From the NCBI GenBank assembly GCA_963843805.1, contig CAWJLY010000003.1:186001-250000 (forward strand): a stretch of 64,000 bases of DNA, read 5' to 3'. The DNA is from Ideonella_A sp963843805 (GTDB lineage: Bacteria > Pseudomonadota > Gammaproteobacteria > Burkholderiales > Burkholderiaceae_C). Numbering within the stretch: the first letter of the stretch is position 1; each line of letters opens with the position of its first letter. Under the pieces are notes generated by a model that worked only from the letters and a program-made list of their open reading frames with translations, was not told the DNA's origin and did no database searches. Shown piece by piece: positions 27,864 through 37,706 of this stretch. A program made the translations under genes and the position numbers.

Positions 27864-29600
27864 TCAGCCGCTCGGTGATGCGTCGGGTCGCGCGCGACGC
27901 GTGCTGCGCAGCAGTCGCAGAAAATCAGGCCGGAAGGCGCGCGTCTCGCCGTTCGCCAACTGCACCGTGATGCTCAGGGCGTCGGCAGCCACCACCTCGG
28001 CCGAGCCGTGGCGACGGGTCCTGACGCGCTGGCCCACGGTAAAAACGGGGTCGGCCTTGACAATGATCGCGTCTGCCGATGGTTGTTCAGCAGGTGCAGC
28101 GCCGGCTCGGGCAATCGATGCCTCGTGTTCGGCCAGCCGCAGGCAGTTGTCGCATGTGCCGCATCGCTCGGTGACCGGCTCTTCTTCGAGGTGAGCAAGC
28201 AGCTGACTCCAGCGGCAACGTCCGCCCTGCGCATAGGCGACCATGCTTTCGAGCATCGCCTGATCGCGGTCGGCCTTTTGCCGGCAACGCTCGATCAGCG
28301 GCGCAATCGCGTCGTCGCTGATCGACGGCTCTCGCAGGCGCCACCGGCCGTCGACGTCGGCAGCCACCAGCCCGTCGTTGCGAAGCACGTTCAAGGCGAC
28401 CGCGATCTTGCGCCTCGATCGCGGTCCCTGGCCGGCTTCGCAAAGCGTCTCGATGCTGGCGCCGTCAGCCAACGCCTCGGGCTGCGTCAGGCCTTGCACG
28501 ATGGCCCGAAAATCGTCGAGGTCAGGGTATCTGCCGGCGAGGAAGAATTGCTGGACCGAGCGATCCGCATCGACAAACATCAGCGTGCACACGGCTGGCT
28601 GGCCATCACGCCCAGCGCGCCCCGATTCCTGGTAGTAGGCGTCGAGCCCGCTGGGCATCTGATGATGGATGACAAAACGAATGTCCGGCTTGTCGATCCC
28701 GAGGCCAAAGGCGTTGGTCGCCACCATCACGCGGACCCGGCCTTCCATGAAGTCGTCCTGGTTCTGCAGCCGGCGCGACGCGCTCAGCCGACCGTGATAC
28801 AGCGTGACCTTCTGATCACTGGCAAGCAGTGCCGCATGGACCTCTTCGGCCGCCTTGATGGTGGCGGTGTAGACGATGCCCGAGCCGGTGCTTTCGGCAA
28901 CCAGTTCGACCAGCCTGGGCAATTTGTCCTGCAAGCGCGAAAAATGCTCGGCACGGTAGTGCAGGTTTTCGCGGTAAAGATCGGTTCCGATGACGCCGGC
29001 TTGCGGAATCCCGAGCACTTGCGCGACATCGTCGATGACCTGCTGTGTTGCTGTCGCGGTGAGCGCCAGCACATTCGGCCGGCCGAGCGCTTCACGCGCC
29101 GCGCCGACCGCGATGAATGCCGGCCGAAAATCGAAACCCCACTGCGAAATGCAATGCGCCTCGTCGACGACCAGCAAGCCGACTTCGCGCGATTGCAGCG
29201 CCGCCACAAACTCGCCGTCTGCCAGATGCTCGGGCGTCGTGAAGACAATCTTGGCGCTGCCGTCGGCGATCGCCTGCTCGGCCTGCTTGCGTTGGGCGGC
29301 GTTCAGTCCACTGTGCGATTGCACGGCGTCGATGCCGAGTTCGACCAACCCGTCGCATTGATCCTTCATCAATGCAATGAGTGGTGACACAACGACCGTC
29401 CGCCGTGTCGACAAGGTGGCCGGCAACTGGTAACACAGCGATTTGCCAGCGCCGGTGGGCATCAGCGCAAAGGTCGGCAAGCCGGCCAGCACGCGGTCGA
29501 TCACCCGCTGCTGGCCCGGGCGCAAGAATTTGAGACCGAAGATTTTGCGCAACGCCGACCGCAGCCTGGCATCACTGACCCGCTCGCGAACCCGTCCCAT
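27864..29600 (-). CDS. recQ: RecQ-family ATP-dependent DNA helicase
   Basis: Intact 578-residue superfamily 2 helicase. Walker A is in PTGAGKSLCYQLP (about residue 48), the DEAH box in VVDEAHCISQWG, motif VI in YYQESGRAGRDG, and the RecQ zinc site is formed by cysteines in GRCRWSQLL and CGTCDNC. The HRDC domain of E. coli RecQ is missing; the chain instead ends in a small beta-rich module with VGQRVRTRRHGSAEVV and LANGETRAFRPDF. It starts in a TGATG overlap with the acidic protein gene and converges with the racemase. Confidence 0.93.
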   Translation of the reverse strand: MGRVRERVSDARLRSALRKIFGLKFLRPGQQRVIDRVLAGLPTFALMPTGAGKSLCYQLPATLSTRRTVVVSPLIALMKDQCDGLVELGIDAVQSHSGLNAAQRKQAEQAIADGSAKIVFTTPEHLADGEFVAALQSREVGLLVVDEAHCISQWGFDFRPAFIAVGAAREALGRPNVLALTATATQQVIDDVAQVLGIPQAGVIGTDLYRENLHYRAEHFSRLQDKLPRLVELVAESTGSGIVYTATIKAAEEVHAALLASDQKVTLYHGRLSASRRLQNQDDFMEGRVRVMVATNAFGLGIDKPDIRFVIHHQMPSGLDAYYQESGRAGRDGQPAVCTLMFVDADRSVQQFFLAGRYPDLDDFRAIVQGLTQPEALADGASIETLCEAGQGPRSRRKIAVALNVLRNDGLVAADVDGRWRLREPSISDDAIAPLIERCRQKADRDQAMLESMVAYAQGGRCRWSQLLAHLEEEPVTERCGTCDNCLRLAEHEASIARAGAAPAEQPSADAIIVKADPVFTVGQRVRTRRHGSAEVVAADALSITVQLANGETRAFRPDFLRLLRSTRRARPDASPSG

Positions 29601-30007
29601 CAGCGGTCGCGGTCTGATCGACTCGGGCTGGCCTCGGTCGAGGCAGTCGGCGAATCGTCTTCGTCCACGAGTTGGTCCAACGCGCTGTCGAGTTCTTCGT
29701 CGGATGCCGCATCGGGCGCTTCGCCGATACCGCCCGTGATTCGATCGGGCATGATGTCGGCACCGTCACGCGGCGGCGTGCCCGCTGCACTGGAGCGCTC
29801 CCCGGTGCCCAGCGAGTCGGAATCACTGCCGGCGTCAGTCGGTGTCGCTCCCCATTCGCCCGGGTTGTCGGGCGATGTGGCCATCGGCTGCTCGCCCTGC
29901 ACATCACTGCCCGAATCTGAACTGTCGCTGGGGCCGAGGCGATCGACATCATTGCCGGGGGAACGTTGCGGCGCGCGCTCGCCGCCGAGGATGCTGGAAT
30001 GGCTCAT
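29600..30007 (-). CDS. Acidic, low-complexity protein coupled to recQ
   Basis: A 135-residue protein of Ser, Asp, Gly, Pro and Glu with no predicted fold, membrane segment or signal peptide. The stretch DEELDSALDQLVDEDD is strongly acidic. Its stop codon shares a base with the recQ start (TGATG), which suggests translational coupling. I do not recognise a family. It could be a spurious open frame, but the coupling to an intact gene and biased composition argue for expression. A start at the internal methionine MATSPDNPG is also possible. Confidence 0.5.
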   Translation of the reverse strand: MSHSSILGGERAPQRSPGNDVDRLGPSDSSDSGSDVQGEQPMATSPDNPGEWGATPTDAGSDSDSLGTGERSSAAGTPPRDGADIMPDRITGGIGEAPDAASDEELDSALDQLVDEDDSPTASTEASPSRSDRDR

Positions 30008-30142
30008 GTGGGTGAGATCCGTGCTGCCTCTGTCGAGGCGATGGATCGATGCTCTCCCAACCGGCGGTGCGGCGAAAATCGGCCTGGTTCCCGGTCGGCG
30101 GTAGGTTTTTTCCTGCGCCCGCCCGATGGCGGGCCGATCGAC

Positions 30143-33100
30143 CTACATGCTGCGCCGATACTGGCCGCCGACCTCGAACAAGGCATTCGTGATCTGGCCG
30201 AGCGAACACACGCGGACGGCTTCCATCAACACATCGAAAACATTCCTGTTGTCGATCACCGCCTGCTGCAGCCGCTCGAGCATCGCCGGTGATTCGCCAG
30301 CGTGGCGCTGCTGAAACTCGGCCAGGCGCTGCAGCTGCGACTGCTTCTCGTCATCGGTCGAGCGTGCCAGCTCGAGTGCGTCGGGAACCGGATCGCCGTG
30401 CGGGTTGCGGAAGGTATTCACACCGACGATCGGGTACTCGCCAGTGTGCTTCAGCATCTCGTAGTGCATGCTCTCTTCCTGGATCTTGCCGCGCTGGTAG
30501 CCGGTTTCCATCGCGCCCAGCACACCGCCGCGTTCGGCGATCTTCTCGAACTCCTGCAGCACCCTCTCTTCGACCAATTCGGTCAGCTCGTCGATGATGA
30601 AGGCGCCCTGGTTCGGATTTTCGTTCTTCGCCAGGCCCCATTCGCGGTTGATGATCAGCTGGATCGCCATCGCGCGGCGCACGCTGTCTTCGGTCGGCGT
30701 GGTGATCGCCTCGTCGAATGCATTGGTGTGCAGGCTGTTGCAGTTGTCGTAGATCGCGATCAGCGCCTGCAGCGTGGTGCGGATGTCGTTGAACTGGATC
30801 TCCTGCGCATGCAGTGAGCGGCCCGATGTCTGCACATGGTATTTGAGCTTCTGGCTGCGCTCGTTGGCGCCGTATCGCTCGCGCATGCTGACGGCCCAGA
30901 TGCGTCGTGCAACGCGGCCGAGCACGGTGTATTCCGGATCCATGCCGTTGCTGAAAAAGAAACTCAGGTTCGGCGCGAAATCGTCAATGTGCATGCCGCG
31001 CGCCAGATAGGCTTCGACGAAGGTGAAGCCGTTGGACAGCGTGAAGGCGAGCTGGCTGATCGGGTTGGCGCCGGCCTCGGCGATGTGATAACCCGAGATG
31101 CTGACCGAGTAGAAATTGCGCACGTCGTGATGAACGAAATATTGCGCGATGTCGCCCATCACCTTCAGGCTGAATTCGGTGCTGAAGATGCAGGTGTTCT
31201 GGCCCTGGTCTTCCTTCAGGATATCGGCCTGCACCGTGCCGCGCACATTCGCCAGCGTCCAGGCGCGGATCTTCGCGGCCTCGGTGTCGGTCGGCTCGCG
31301 GTCGTTGTCGGCCTTGAACTTGTCCAGGCTCTGGTCGATGGCCGTGTTCATGAACATCGCCAGGATGGTCGGTGCCGGGCCGTTGATCGTCATGCTGACG
31401 CTGGTTGCCGGGTTCGTCAGGTCGAAGCCGCCATACAAGACCTTCATGTCGTCGAGCGTCGCGATGCTGACGCCCGAGTTGCCGACCTTGCCGTAGATGT
31501 CGGGCCGCAGGTCGGGGTCGTTGCCGTACAGCGTGACCGAATCGAAAGCCGTCGACAGGCGTTTGGCCGGCATGCCGGAACTGAGCAACTTGAAACGCTT
31601 GTTGGTGCGAAAGGCATCGCCCTCGCCGGCAAACATTCGCGTCGGATCCTCACCTTCGCGCTTGAATGCAAAAGTGCCGGCGGTATACGGAAACGAGCCC
31701 GGCACGTTGTCGAGCATCAACCATTTGACGATCTCGCCGTGGTCTTCGTAACCCGGCAGCGCGACCTTGCGAATCTTGCTGCCCGACAACGTGGTGTAGA
31801 TCAGCGAGGTGCGGATTTCCTTGTCGCGGATCTTCACCACGTATTCTTCGCCCGCGTAGGCCTTCTGCATCTGCGGCCACATCGCAAGCAGCTTGCGTGC
31901 ATCCGTAGCGAGCCGCGTTTCGCGCTGCTCGGCCAGATTGATGGTCGCTTCGGCGGCGCGCGGCTTGTCGGGTTTGCCTTCGGTCAGCATCGCCGCTGCG
32001 GCGCGCAGCTGCTGGATTTCGCGCACCAGCCGCGATTGTTCGATCGCACGGCGTTTGTACTCACGTACCGTATCGGCAATCTCGGCCAGGTAACGCGCTC
32101 GCGCGGCGGGAACGATCGGTACCTGGTGGGTGCTGTGGCGCGTGGCGGCTGGCGGCAGCCGGCTGTTGCCAAGCGGCAAACCCAACTCGGCCAGGCGGGG
32201 CAGCAAGGCCTGGTACAAGGCGGTCACGCCGTCGTCGTTGAAACGGCTGGCCATCGTGCCGAACACCGGCATCTGATCGGGCGGAACACCGAAGGCTTCG
32301 CGGTTGCGCTGCACCTGCTTGGCCACATCGCGCAATGCATCGGCCGCGCCCTTGCGGTCGAACTTGTTGATCGCAACGAACTCGGCGAAGTCGAGCATGT
32401 CGATTTTTTCGAGCTGGCTGGCGGCACCGAATTCGGGTGTCATCACATACAGGGGTACGTCGACCAGCGGCACGATGGCGGCGTCTCCCTGGCCGATGCC
32501 CGAGGTTTCGACGATCACGATATCGAAGCCGGCGACCTTGACCGCATCGAGCACATCGGGCAGCGCCTGGCTGATTTCGCTGCCGAAATCGCGCGTTGCC
32601 AGACTGCGCATGAAGACGCGCTGCTCTGAATTTCCTTCCCCACTGAGGGAGGGTAGGGTGGGGGTCGCGGTGGCGGACGCTGCGGTTCCCTGCGCCTCGG
32701 CTGCAGGCCCCCATCCCGGCCTTCCTCCAACGGGGGAAGGAGCGATCGGCGCTGCGCGATGCCAGGGTTGGATGGCATTCATGCGGATTCGGTCGCCGAG
32801 CAGCGCGCCGCCGCTCTTGCGGCGCGACGGGTCGATGCTGATCACTGCAATCTGCAAGGCGTCGCCCTGGTCGAGGCGCAAGCGGCGGATCAGCTCGTCG
32901 GTCAGAGAGCTCTTGCCCGCGCCACCGGTGCCGGTGATGCCGAGGACCGGCGTCTTGACCTGCCTGGCCTGCTGGCCGAGTTCGGCCTTCAACGCCGAAT
33001 CGACGCTGCCGTTTTCCAGCACGGTGATCAGTTGCGCCAGCGCGCGGCGCGCTGGCTCGTCAGCGCCCTTGATCGCATCGAGCGTGGTTGGTGCATGGCT

Positions 33101-33566
33101 GGCCAGATCCTGGTCGGCCAGCATCACCATCTCGCCGATCATGCCGGCCAGACCCATTTTCTGGCCATCCTCGGGGCTGTAGATGCGAGCCACGCCGTAG
33201 GCCTGCAACTCGGCAATCTCGCTCGGCACGATCACGCCACCGCCGCCGCCGAACACCCGGATGTGTGCACCGCCGCGCTGCTTCAGCAGATCGACCATGT
33301 ATTTGAAATATTCGACATGGCCGCCCTGGTAGGAGCTGATGGCGATGCCTTGCACGTCCTCTTGCAGCGCAGCGGTGACGACCTCGTCGACCGATCGGTT
33401 GTGGCCCAGGTGGATCACCTCGGCACCCATGCCCTGCAGGATGCGCCGCATGATGTTGATCGCCGCATCATGGCCGTCGAACAGGCTCGCAGCGGTGACA
33501 AAACGCACCTTGTGGCTCGGGCTTGTACTGGGCAAGCGCCTTGTATTCGGCGGACAGATCGGTCAT
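30143..33566 (-). CDS. icmF: Fused isobutyryl-CoA mutase (IcmF), B12-dependent, with G-protein chaperone domain
   Basis: IcmF rearranges isobutyryl-CoA to n-butyryl-CoA. Domains in order: B12-binding (FDGHDAAINIM), MeaB-like GTPase with Walker A GTGGAGKSS and base motif NKFD, and the large mutase barrel ending near NALFEVGGQYRRSM. ATG at 33566 follows AGGAG; one extra G near codon 16 (YKP then SHKVRF) breaks the frame, after which about 1,130 residues are open. Between DRIRMNAI and RVFMRSLATR lie about 49 extra residues encoded by a palindromic repeat. This is in the switch region of the GTPase domain and is absent from IcmF proteins I know. Confidence 0.93.
32621..32770 (-). repeat. Palindromic repeat inserted in frame in icmF
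   Basis: About 147-150 bases that keep the icmF frame. Two arms (32631-32664 and 32708-32741) form a long imperfect hairpin; the outermost TCCTTCCCC pairs with GGGGAAGGA. The composition (runs of C on one strand, Pro/Gly/Ser-rich translation such as TPTLPSLSGEG) resembles intergenic palindromic repeats I know from Burkholderiales genomes. No second copy is evident in this window. Confidence 0.75.
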
Positions 33567-33620
33567 TGGCTGGTCTCCTGGTTCCGCACTGTACGGGGCA
33601 AGATGTGCTGGTGCGACAGC

Positions 33621-33830
33621 TCAGCTTTCGAGGCGGAAACCCACCTTGACCTTGACCTGGTAGTGCGCCACCTTGCCATCTTTCACATGGCCTCGGGTCT
33701 CGACTACTTCGAACCAGTCGATGTTTCGAACGGTCTTCGACGCCGTCGCCAACGCTTGTTCGATGGCTGCGTCGCTGCCGGTCGGCGAAGACCCGACGAG
33801 TTCGAGAATCTTGTAGACATGGCTTGTCAT
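33621..33830 (-). CDS. Dodecin, flavin-storage protein
   Basis: A 69-residue protein starting MTSHVYKILELVGSS, with the single helix after SDAAIEQALATASKT and the strand-rich RNIDWFEVVETRGHV; the tryptophan in that stretch is the flavin-stacking residue of bacterial dodecins. Twelve subunits form a hollow shell that binds FMN or related flavins. The start is set by AAGGAGG seven bases upstream. The same frame stays open for 44 more codons upstream and reads like a signal peptide (see findings). It lies 54 bases downstream of the icmF start on the same strand. Confidence 0.9.
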   Translation of the reverse strand: MTSHVYKILELVGSSPTGSDAAIEQALATASKTVRNIDWFEVVETRGHVKDGKVAHYQVKVKVGFRLES

Positions 33831-33998
33831 TGGTGCCTCCTTGACGGTAGTGTTGGTGCAGGCATGCGCTGGCATCGGCATGCCGAGGACAGCCCACGCC
33901 GCGAAGCCAGCGTACACCAGTGACGCCCGCCTTGCCATTCGGGATGGCCGGTTGCTGCACACCCGCCGTCAATCTTCAACTGCAGCAGCCATAAAGGC

Positions 33999-34029
33999 AA
34001 AGGCCTCTGTCGATGCGACAAAGGCCTTT
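33999..34029 (-). terminator. Probable terminator of the porin gene
   Basis: A 14-bp stem with one wobble pair (33999-34012 with 34016-34029) and a 3-base loop, 84 bases after the porin stop on the minus strand and before dodecin. The minus strand after the stem has only a short T-rich run (CCTTT), so it may be weak. The remaining 33831-34113 contains no other gene apart from the upstream extension of the dodecin frame. Confidence 0.55.
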
Positions 34030-34113
34030 TGGTTGCAGCTGTTGAGCAGCCGCACGATGCAGATCAACGAATCGTCGCCATCTGCCGGATCGCGGCAGAT
34101 CAGCGCAAGCTCG

Positions 34114-35349
34114 TCAGAAGCGGTGGCGCAGACCGATCGAGACGCTGGTCGAATCGACTCCGGCGGCGGCTGTCACACCACCGAGCATGCCGGCTTGGCC
34201 GGGTGCCGCCTGCGCCAGATTCTTGTTGTTGAAACGGGCAACCACAAAGTTCAGGTCGGTGCGCTTCGAAAAGCCGTAGGTGAATGCAGCACCGAAGGAC
34301 GAAGTGTCCGAATTGCTGCCGCGGCGGTCGTCCAGATAGCTGTAGGCGACATACAGTTTGTGCAAGCCCATCGGCAGCCGGTAGCCGACGTGATAAAGGC
34401 GTGAATTCTGTTTGACGGCGCTGATAAATGCGTTTTGTACAGTGAGTGCGACCGGTGCCGGCGCGTTTTGGGCAATCAAGCTCGGTGCAATGGATGAGAG
34501 CCCGGACGGGTTGTTGTCCTTGATCTGCATATATTCACCCACGATCGTGCCCGGCCCGACTTCGGCGGACACCCCGGCAATTGCGGTGCTCAGCGACTTC
34601 TGGCCGAACTCGTTCTCGCGGGTGTTGTAGGCCAGGCCGGCAGCAAACGCGGGGGTCCTGTAGATGCCATTGACACCGATGAATCGGCCGGTAGCCGCGT
34701 TCCCTTCGCGCAAACCGTACATGATCGCCGCAGAGACGGGGCCCTGAACGATCCGGTACGCCACCGTGTTGCTCAGGCGAATGTCAACCGTTGGCGGGAA
34801 CGACCCCACCTGACCACCTGACAATGCCGACTGGGTTTCCGTCGTATCGAACGCAGCCGCCACTTCGTAGCCCGGCGTATATTGCCGGCCGGCCAGAAAA
34901 CCGCCGAACGGCGTGACCAGGCCGACATAAATCTGCCGATCCCAGAATCGACCATCGAGGTTGACGCCGAGTGTGCTGCCGATGCTGGCACCGACCCCGG
35001 AAACCGCCGCCTGCAGTCCGGGAGCCAACCCGAGCAGTGCGGCGTTGGAGAAACGATCGGGCAACTGCGAGCCCGACTGCGGCCGGTTGTTGATGCTGCC
35101 GGTATCGACTTCGAGCCGGTGCTCCATCGTGAACAAGGCACGGTATCCGCCGCCGATGTCTTCGTTGCCCTTGAAGCCGAGCCGCGAGCCGTCCATGATG
35201 CCGCTGACCAACTGGTTCTGGCTGCCGCCGCGCAGTCCCGAAACATGGGCGTAGCCGGCGTCGAGAACGCCATAGACCTGGACATTGCTCTGCGCCATTG
35301 CCAAGGGGGCTGCAGCGCCAAGGGCTGCCACTGCGATGATTTTTTTCAT
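34114..35349 (-). CDS. Gram-negative porin of the betaproteobacterial type
   Basis: Intact 411-residue protein with a signal peptide (MKKIIAVAALGAAAPLAMA, cleaved before QSNVQVYG), the porin start VQVYGVLDAGYAHVSG, a loop region RLGFKGNEDIGGGYRA typical for this family, and a final strand ending in phenylalanine (SVSIGLRHRF), the signal for BAM-mediated insertion. The trimeric 16-stranded channel lets small solutes through the outer membrane. The substrate is not evident. It is separated from dodecin by a hairpin. Confidence 0.92.
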   Translation of the reverse strand: MKKIIAVAALGAAAPLAMAQSNVQVYGVLDAGYAHVSGLRGGSQNQLVSGIMDGSRLGFKGNEDIGGGYRALFTMEHRLEVDTGSINNRPQSGSQLPDRFSNAALLGLAPGLQAAVSGVGASIGSTLGVNLDGRFWDRQIYVGLVTPFGGFLAGRQYTPGYEVAAAFDTTETQSALSGGQVGSFPPTVDIRLSNTVAYRIVQGPVSAAIMYGLREGNAATGRFIGVNGIYRTPAFAAGLAYNTRENEFGQKSLSTAIAGVSAEVGPGTIVGEYMQIKDNNPSGLSSIAPSLIAQNAPAPVALTVQNAFISAVKQNSRLYHVGYRLPMGLHKLYVAYSYLDDRRGSNSDTSSFGAAFTYGFSKRTDLNFVVARFNNKNLAQAAPGQAGMLGGVTAAAGVDSTSVSIGLRHRF

Positions 35350-35597
35350 TGGTCGGTCTCCGGTGCTTCGATCAACAGTCGATTGTGGCGGCCGCCTGCC
35401 TCTTGGCAGGGCACATGTCGCGCAATATCCACGCACAATTTCCCTAGGGCATGACCGGATTGACTTGTTTAAGTCAGCAGCGGCTGTGAGCCCCGCGAGG
35501 TGATCCGATCATGTGGCTTACGTGATCAAGCCGCCACCGCGCCGAACAGGCTGGCTGGCGGCGGTGGTCCCGGTCGGTTGCTGGCGGCCGGCCCGCT

Positions 35598-36221
35598 TCA
35601 GGGCTTGGCCAGTTCGATGATCAACATGTCGACACGCCGGTTCGAGGCGCGGCCTGCAGCTGAATCGTTGCTGGCAATCGGATCCGCCTGCCCCTTGCCT
35701 TCGCCGAGCATCCGGCTCGCCGGCACGCCCTGGGCGACCAGATAATTGATGGCTGCGCTGGCCCGCGCCTCCGATAACTTGTCGTTGAGTTGGGAATCGC
35801 CGGTGTTGTCGGTATGCCCGGTCACTTTCATCGACAAATTGCCGTAGGTCTGCAACCCGTTGGCAAGCTGTTTCAGAAACTCGGAGAAGCTCGGCGTCAG
35901 CGCCGAACTGCCGGTTGCGAACGCGGTGTCGCCGGTGGCGCGCAACAGCAGGGCGCCGGTTGCCGTTCTCGTGATTTCGACGTCCTTGTCGTTGCCGACC
36001 CGTTTCAGGATCGTTTCCAGCACATTGACCTGTGACGGTGCGACCGGGGCATTGGCCACCGGTCTGGCCGGTGCCGCCATGGGCCTCGGGGCCACCGCGC
36101 CGCCGCCGGGTTTCGGCGCCGGTGGTGGCGGCGCTGATGGTGGTGCAGGGGGCGCCGCGCAGGCAGCCAGCAGTATGGCTGCACCCATGGCGGTCAGCTG
36201 GTTCAGTCGGAACGGGTTCAT
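35598..36221 (-). CDS. OmpA-like peptidoglycan-binding lipoprotein
   Basis: A 207-residue lipoprotein. The lipobox LLAAC at residues 17-21 follows a signal peptide, then a Pro/Ala-rich linker of about 40 residues. The C-terminal OmpA-like domain has TGHTDNTGDSQLNDKLSEARA and ends with GRASNRRVDMLI, whose Asp and Arg bind diaminopimelate of peptidoglycan. The start has a GGAGG box. It probably anchors the outer membrane to the wall. The 248 bases between it and the porin start hold no gene that I can see. Confidence 0.9.
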   Translation of the reverse strand: MNPFRLNQLTAMGAAILLAACAAPPAPPSAPPPPAPKPGGGAVAPRPMAAPARPVANAPVAPSQVNVLETILKRVGNDKDVEITRTATGALLLRATGDTAFATGSSALTPSFSEFLKQLANGLQTYGNLSMKVTGHTDNTGDSQLNDKLSEARASAAINYLVAQGVPASRMLGEGKGQADPIASNDSAAGRASNRRVDMLIIELAKP

Positions 36222-36338
36222 CGGGAGACCTCCGGTTGTTCGGTGTGTATCCGCATGTTTCGGATTTGTCGAACTTAACACTCGGCGAATCCAAACGCCA
36301 GCACCGACCTGGGGAACGCCCGACACGTCGCGCACCGT

Positions 36339-37571
36339 TTACACCGATACCTGGATGACTTGCCGCACCACCGGATAGATCTGGCTTTGCCAGCGTTTGC
36401 CGCTGAACACACCGTAATGTCCGGCGCCAGCCTGCACATAGTGGGTTCTCATGTAGGGCCGCAAGCTGGTGCACAGGTCTTGTGCGGCTAGCGTCTGGCC
36501 GATCGAACAAATGTCGTCGCGCTCGCCTTCGACGGTCAGCAGCGCGGTTCGCCGGATGGCTGCAGGATCGATGCGGCGGCCCTGCACGGTCAATTTGCCG
36601 CGTGGTAATTCGAAAGTCTGAAAAACCTTTTCGACGGTTTCAAGATAGAAATCTGCGGGCAGATCGGCCACCGCCAGATATTCCTCGTAAAACGTTCGAG
36701 TGGCTTGCGCTCTGAGGAGCTGATCGATATCGGGCTCGGGCTCACACAACAACTCGTAATACTCGCGGAAAGCCTGGCGGTGGCGTTCGGCATTCATGCT
36801 GATGAACGCCGTCAACTGGACGAATCCCGGGTAGACGCGGCGCCCGCCGCCAGGATGGCGCCATGGCACGGTACTGATCAGGTTTTTCTCGAACCAGCGG
36901 ATATCCTTGCTCGATGCCAGCTTGTTGACCTCGGTCGGGCTGATTCGACAGTCGATCGGTCCGGCCATCAATACCAGGCTGACCGGCGTGGCGGGGTTGT
37001 CGTCTTCGGACATCAGGGCGACGGCAGCCAGCGCGGCCACACAGGGCTGGCAGATCGAGACCAGGCTGGCGCCCGGCCCGATGACTTCGAGAAACCCGAT
37101 CAGATGCGCGGTGTATTCGTCGAGACCGAAGCGTCCCTCGCTGAGCGGCACCTCGCGAGCGTTATGCCAATCGGTGATGTAGACATCGTGGTCGGCCAGC
37201 ATGCTGCGCACGGTATCGCGGAGAAGGGTCGCGAAGTGGCCGGACATCGGCGCTGCGATCAGCACCTTCGGCTGATCGATGGCGCCGGCCTTGCGGAAGT
37301 GCAGCAGCGTGCAAAACGGCGTGACATGTGCGGCCACCTCGGTGATGCCGATATCTTCGCCGTTGGACAGCACGCTCGGCAAGTCGAACGGCCGCCGGTA
37401 GTGGGTGACTTCTGCCAGGTCGAAGGTCTGGCAGGCTGCCGACCAGCGCCGGCTCGGCTGCATATCGGACAAGCCGAAGCGAGTGGCGCTCAGCAAAGGC
37501 GCAGTCGCCCTGGCCAGCTTGCGAATCGGCGCCATCGCGTCGGAATGAGCCTGGTAGGCGTGATACATCAT
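36339..37571 (-). CDS. phaZ: Intracellular polyhydroxybutyrate depolymerase
   Basis: Intact 410-residue alpha/beta hydrolase of the PHB_depo_C type. The nucleophile is the cysteine in VSICQPCVAAL (Cys174), matching the Cys183 nucleophile of Cupriavidus PhaZa1, and the last histidine is in AGAGHYGVFSGKRWQ. ITDWHNAREVPLSEGRF is a family landmark. It degrades stored PHB, and so complements phaB elsewhere in the window. The start MMYHAYQAHSD is conserved in the family. Divergent from the GST gene 136 bases away. Confidence 0.92.
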   Translation of the reverse strand: MMYHAYQAHSDAMAPIRKLARATAPLLSATRFGLSDMQPSRRWSAACQTFDLAEVTHYRRPFDLPSVLSNGEDIGITEVAAHVTPFCTLLHFRKAGAIDQPKVLIAAPMSGHFATLLRDTVRSMLADHDVYITDWHNAREVPLSEGRFGLDEYTAHLIGFLEVIGPGASLVSICQPCVAALAAVALMSEDDNPATPVSLVLMAGPIDCRISPTEVNKLASSKDIRWFEKNLISTVPWRHPGGGRRVYPGFVQLTAFISMNAERHRQAFREYYELLCEPEPDIDQLLRAQATRTFYEEYLAVADLPADFYLETVEKVFQTFELPRGKLTVQGRRIDPAAIRRTALLTVEGERDDICSIGQTLAAQDLCTSLRPYMRTHYVQAGAGHYGVFSGKRWQSQIYPVVRQVIQVSV

Positions 37572-37706
37572 CGTTGCTCCATGCGGCTTGTCGGTGGGCT
37601 GTTTACTGACCGGCCTGCAACTTGTGCGCCAGCGTGCCGGGCGATGGCACAGGGCTTGCACATCTGCCTGGTCCGATTCACCAGCCCGCCCCGGAGACTG
37701 TCCGCC

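Noticed and set aside
28008..29387. A 459-codon open frame opposite recQ
   Set aside because: Antisense shadow with no ribosome-binding site; RecQ on the other strand is intact and complete.
30836..32629. A 597-codon open frame on the plus strand opposite icmF
   Set aside because: It is the antisense shadow of a GC-rich gene; its translation is rich in Arg, His, Asp and Val with no recognisable domain, and the minus strand encodes an unmistakable IcmF.
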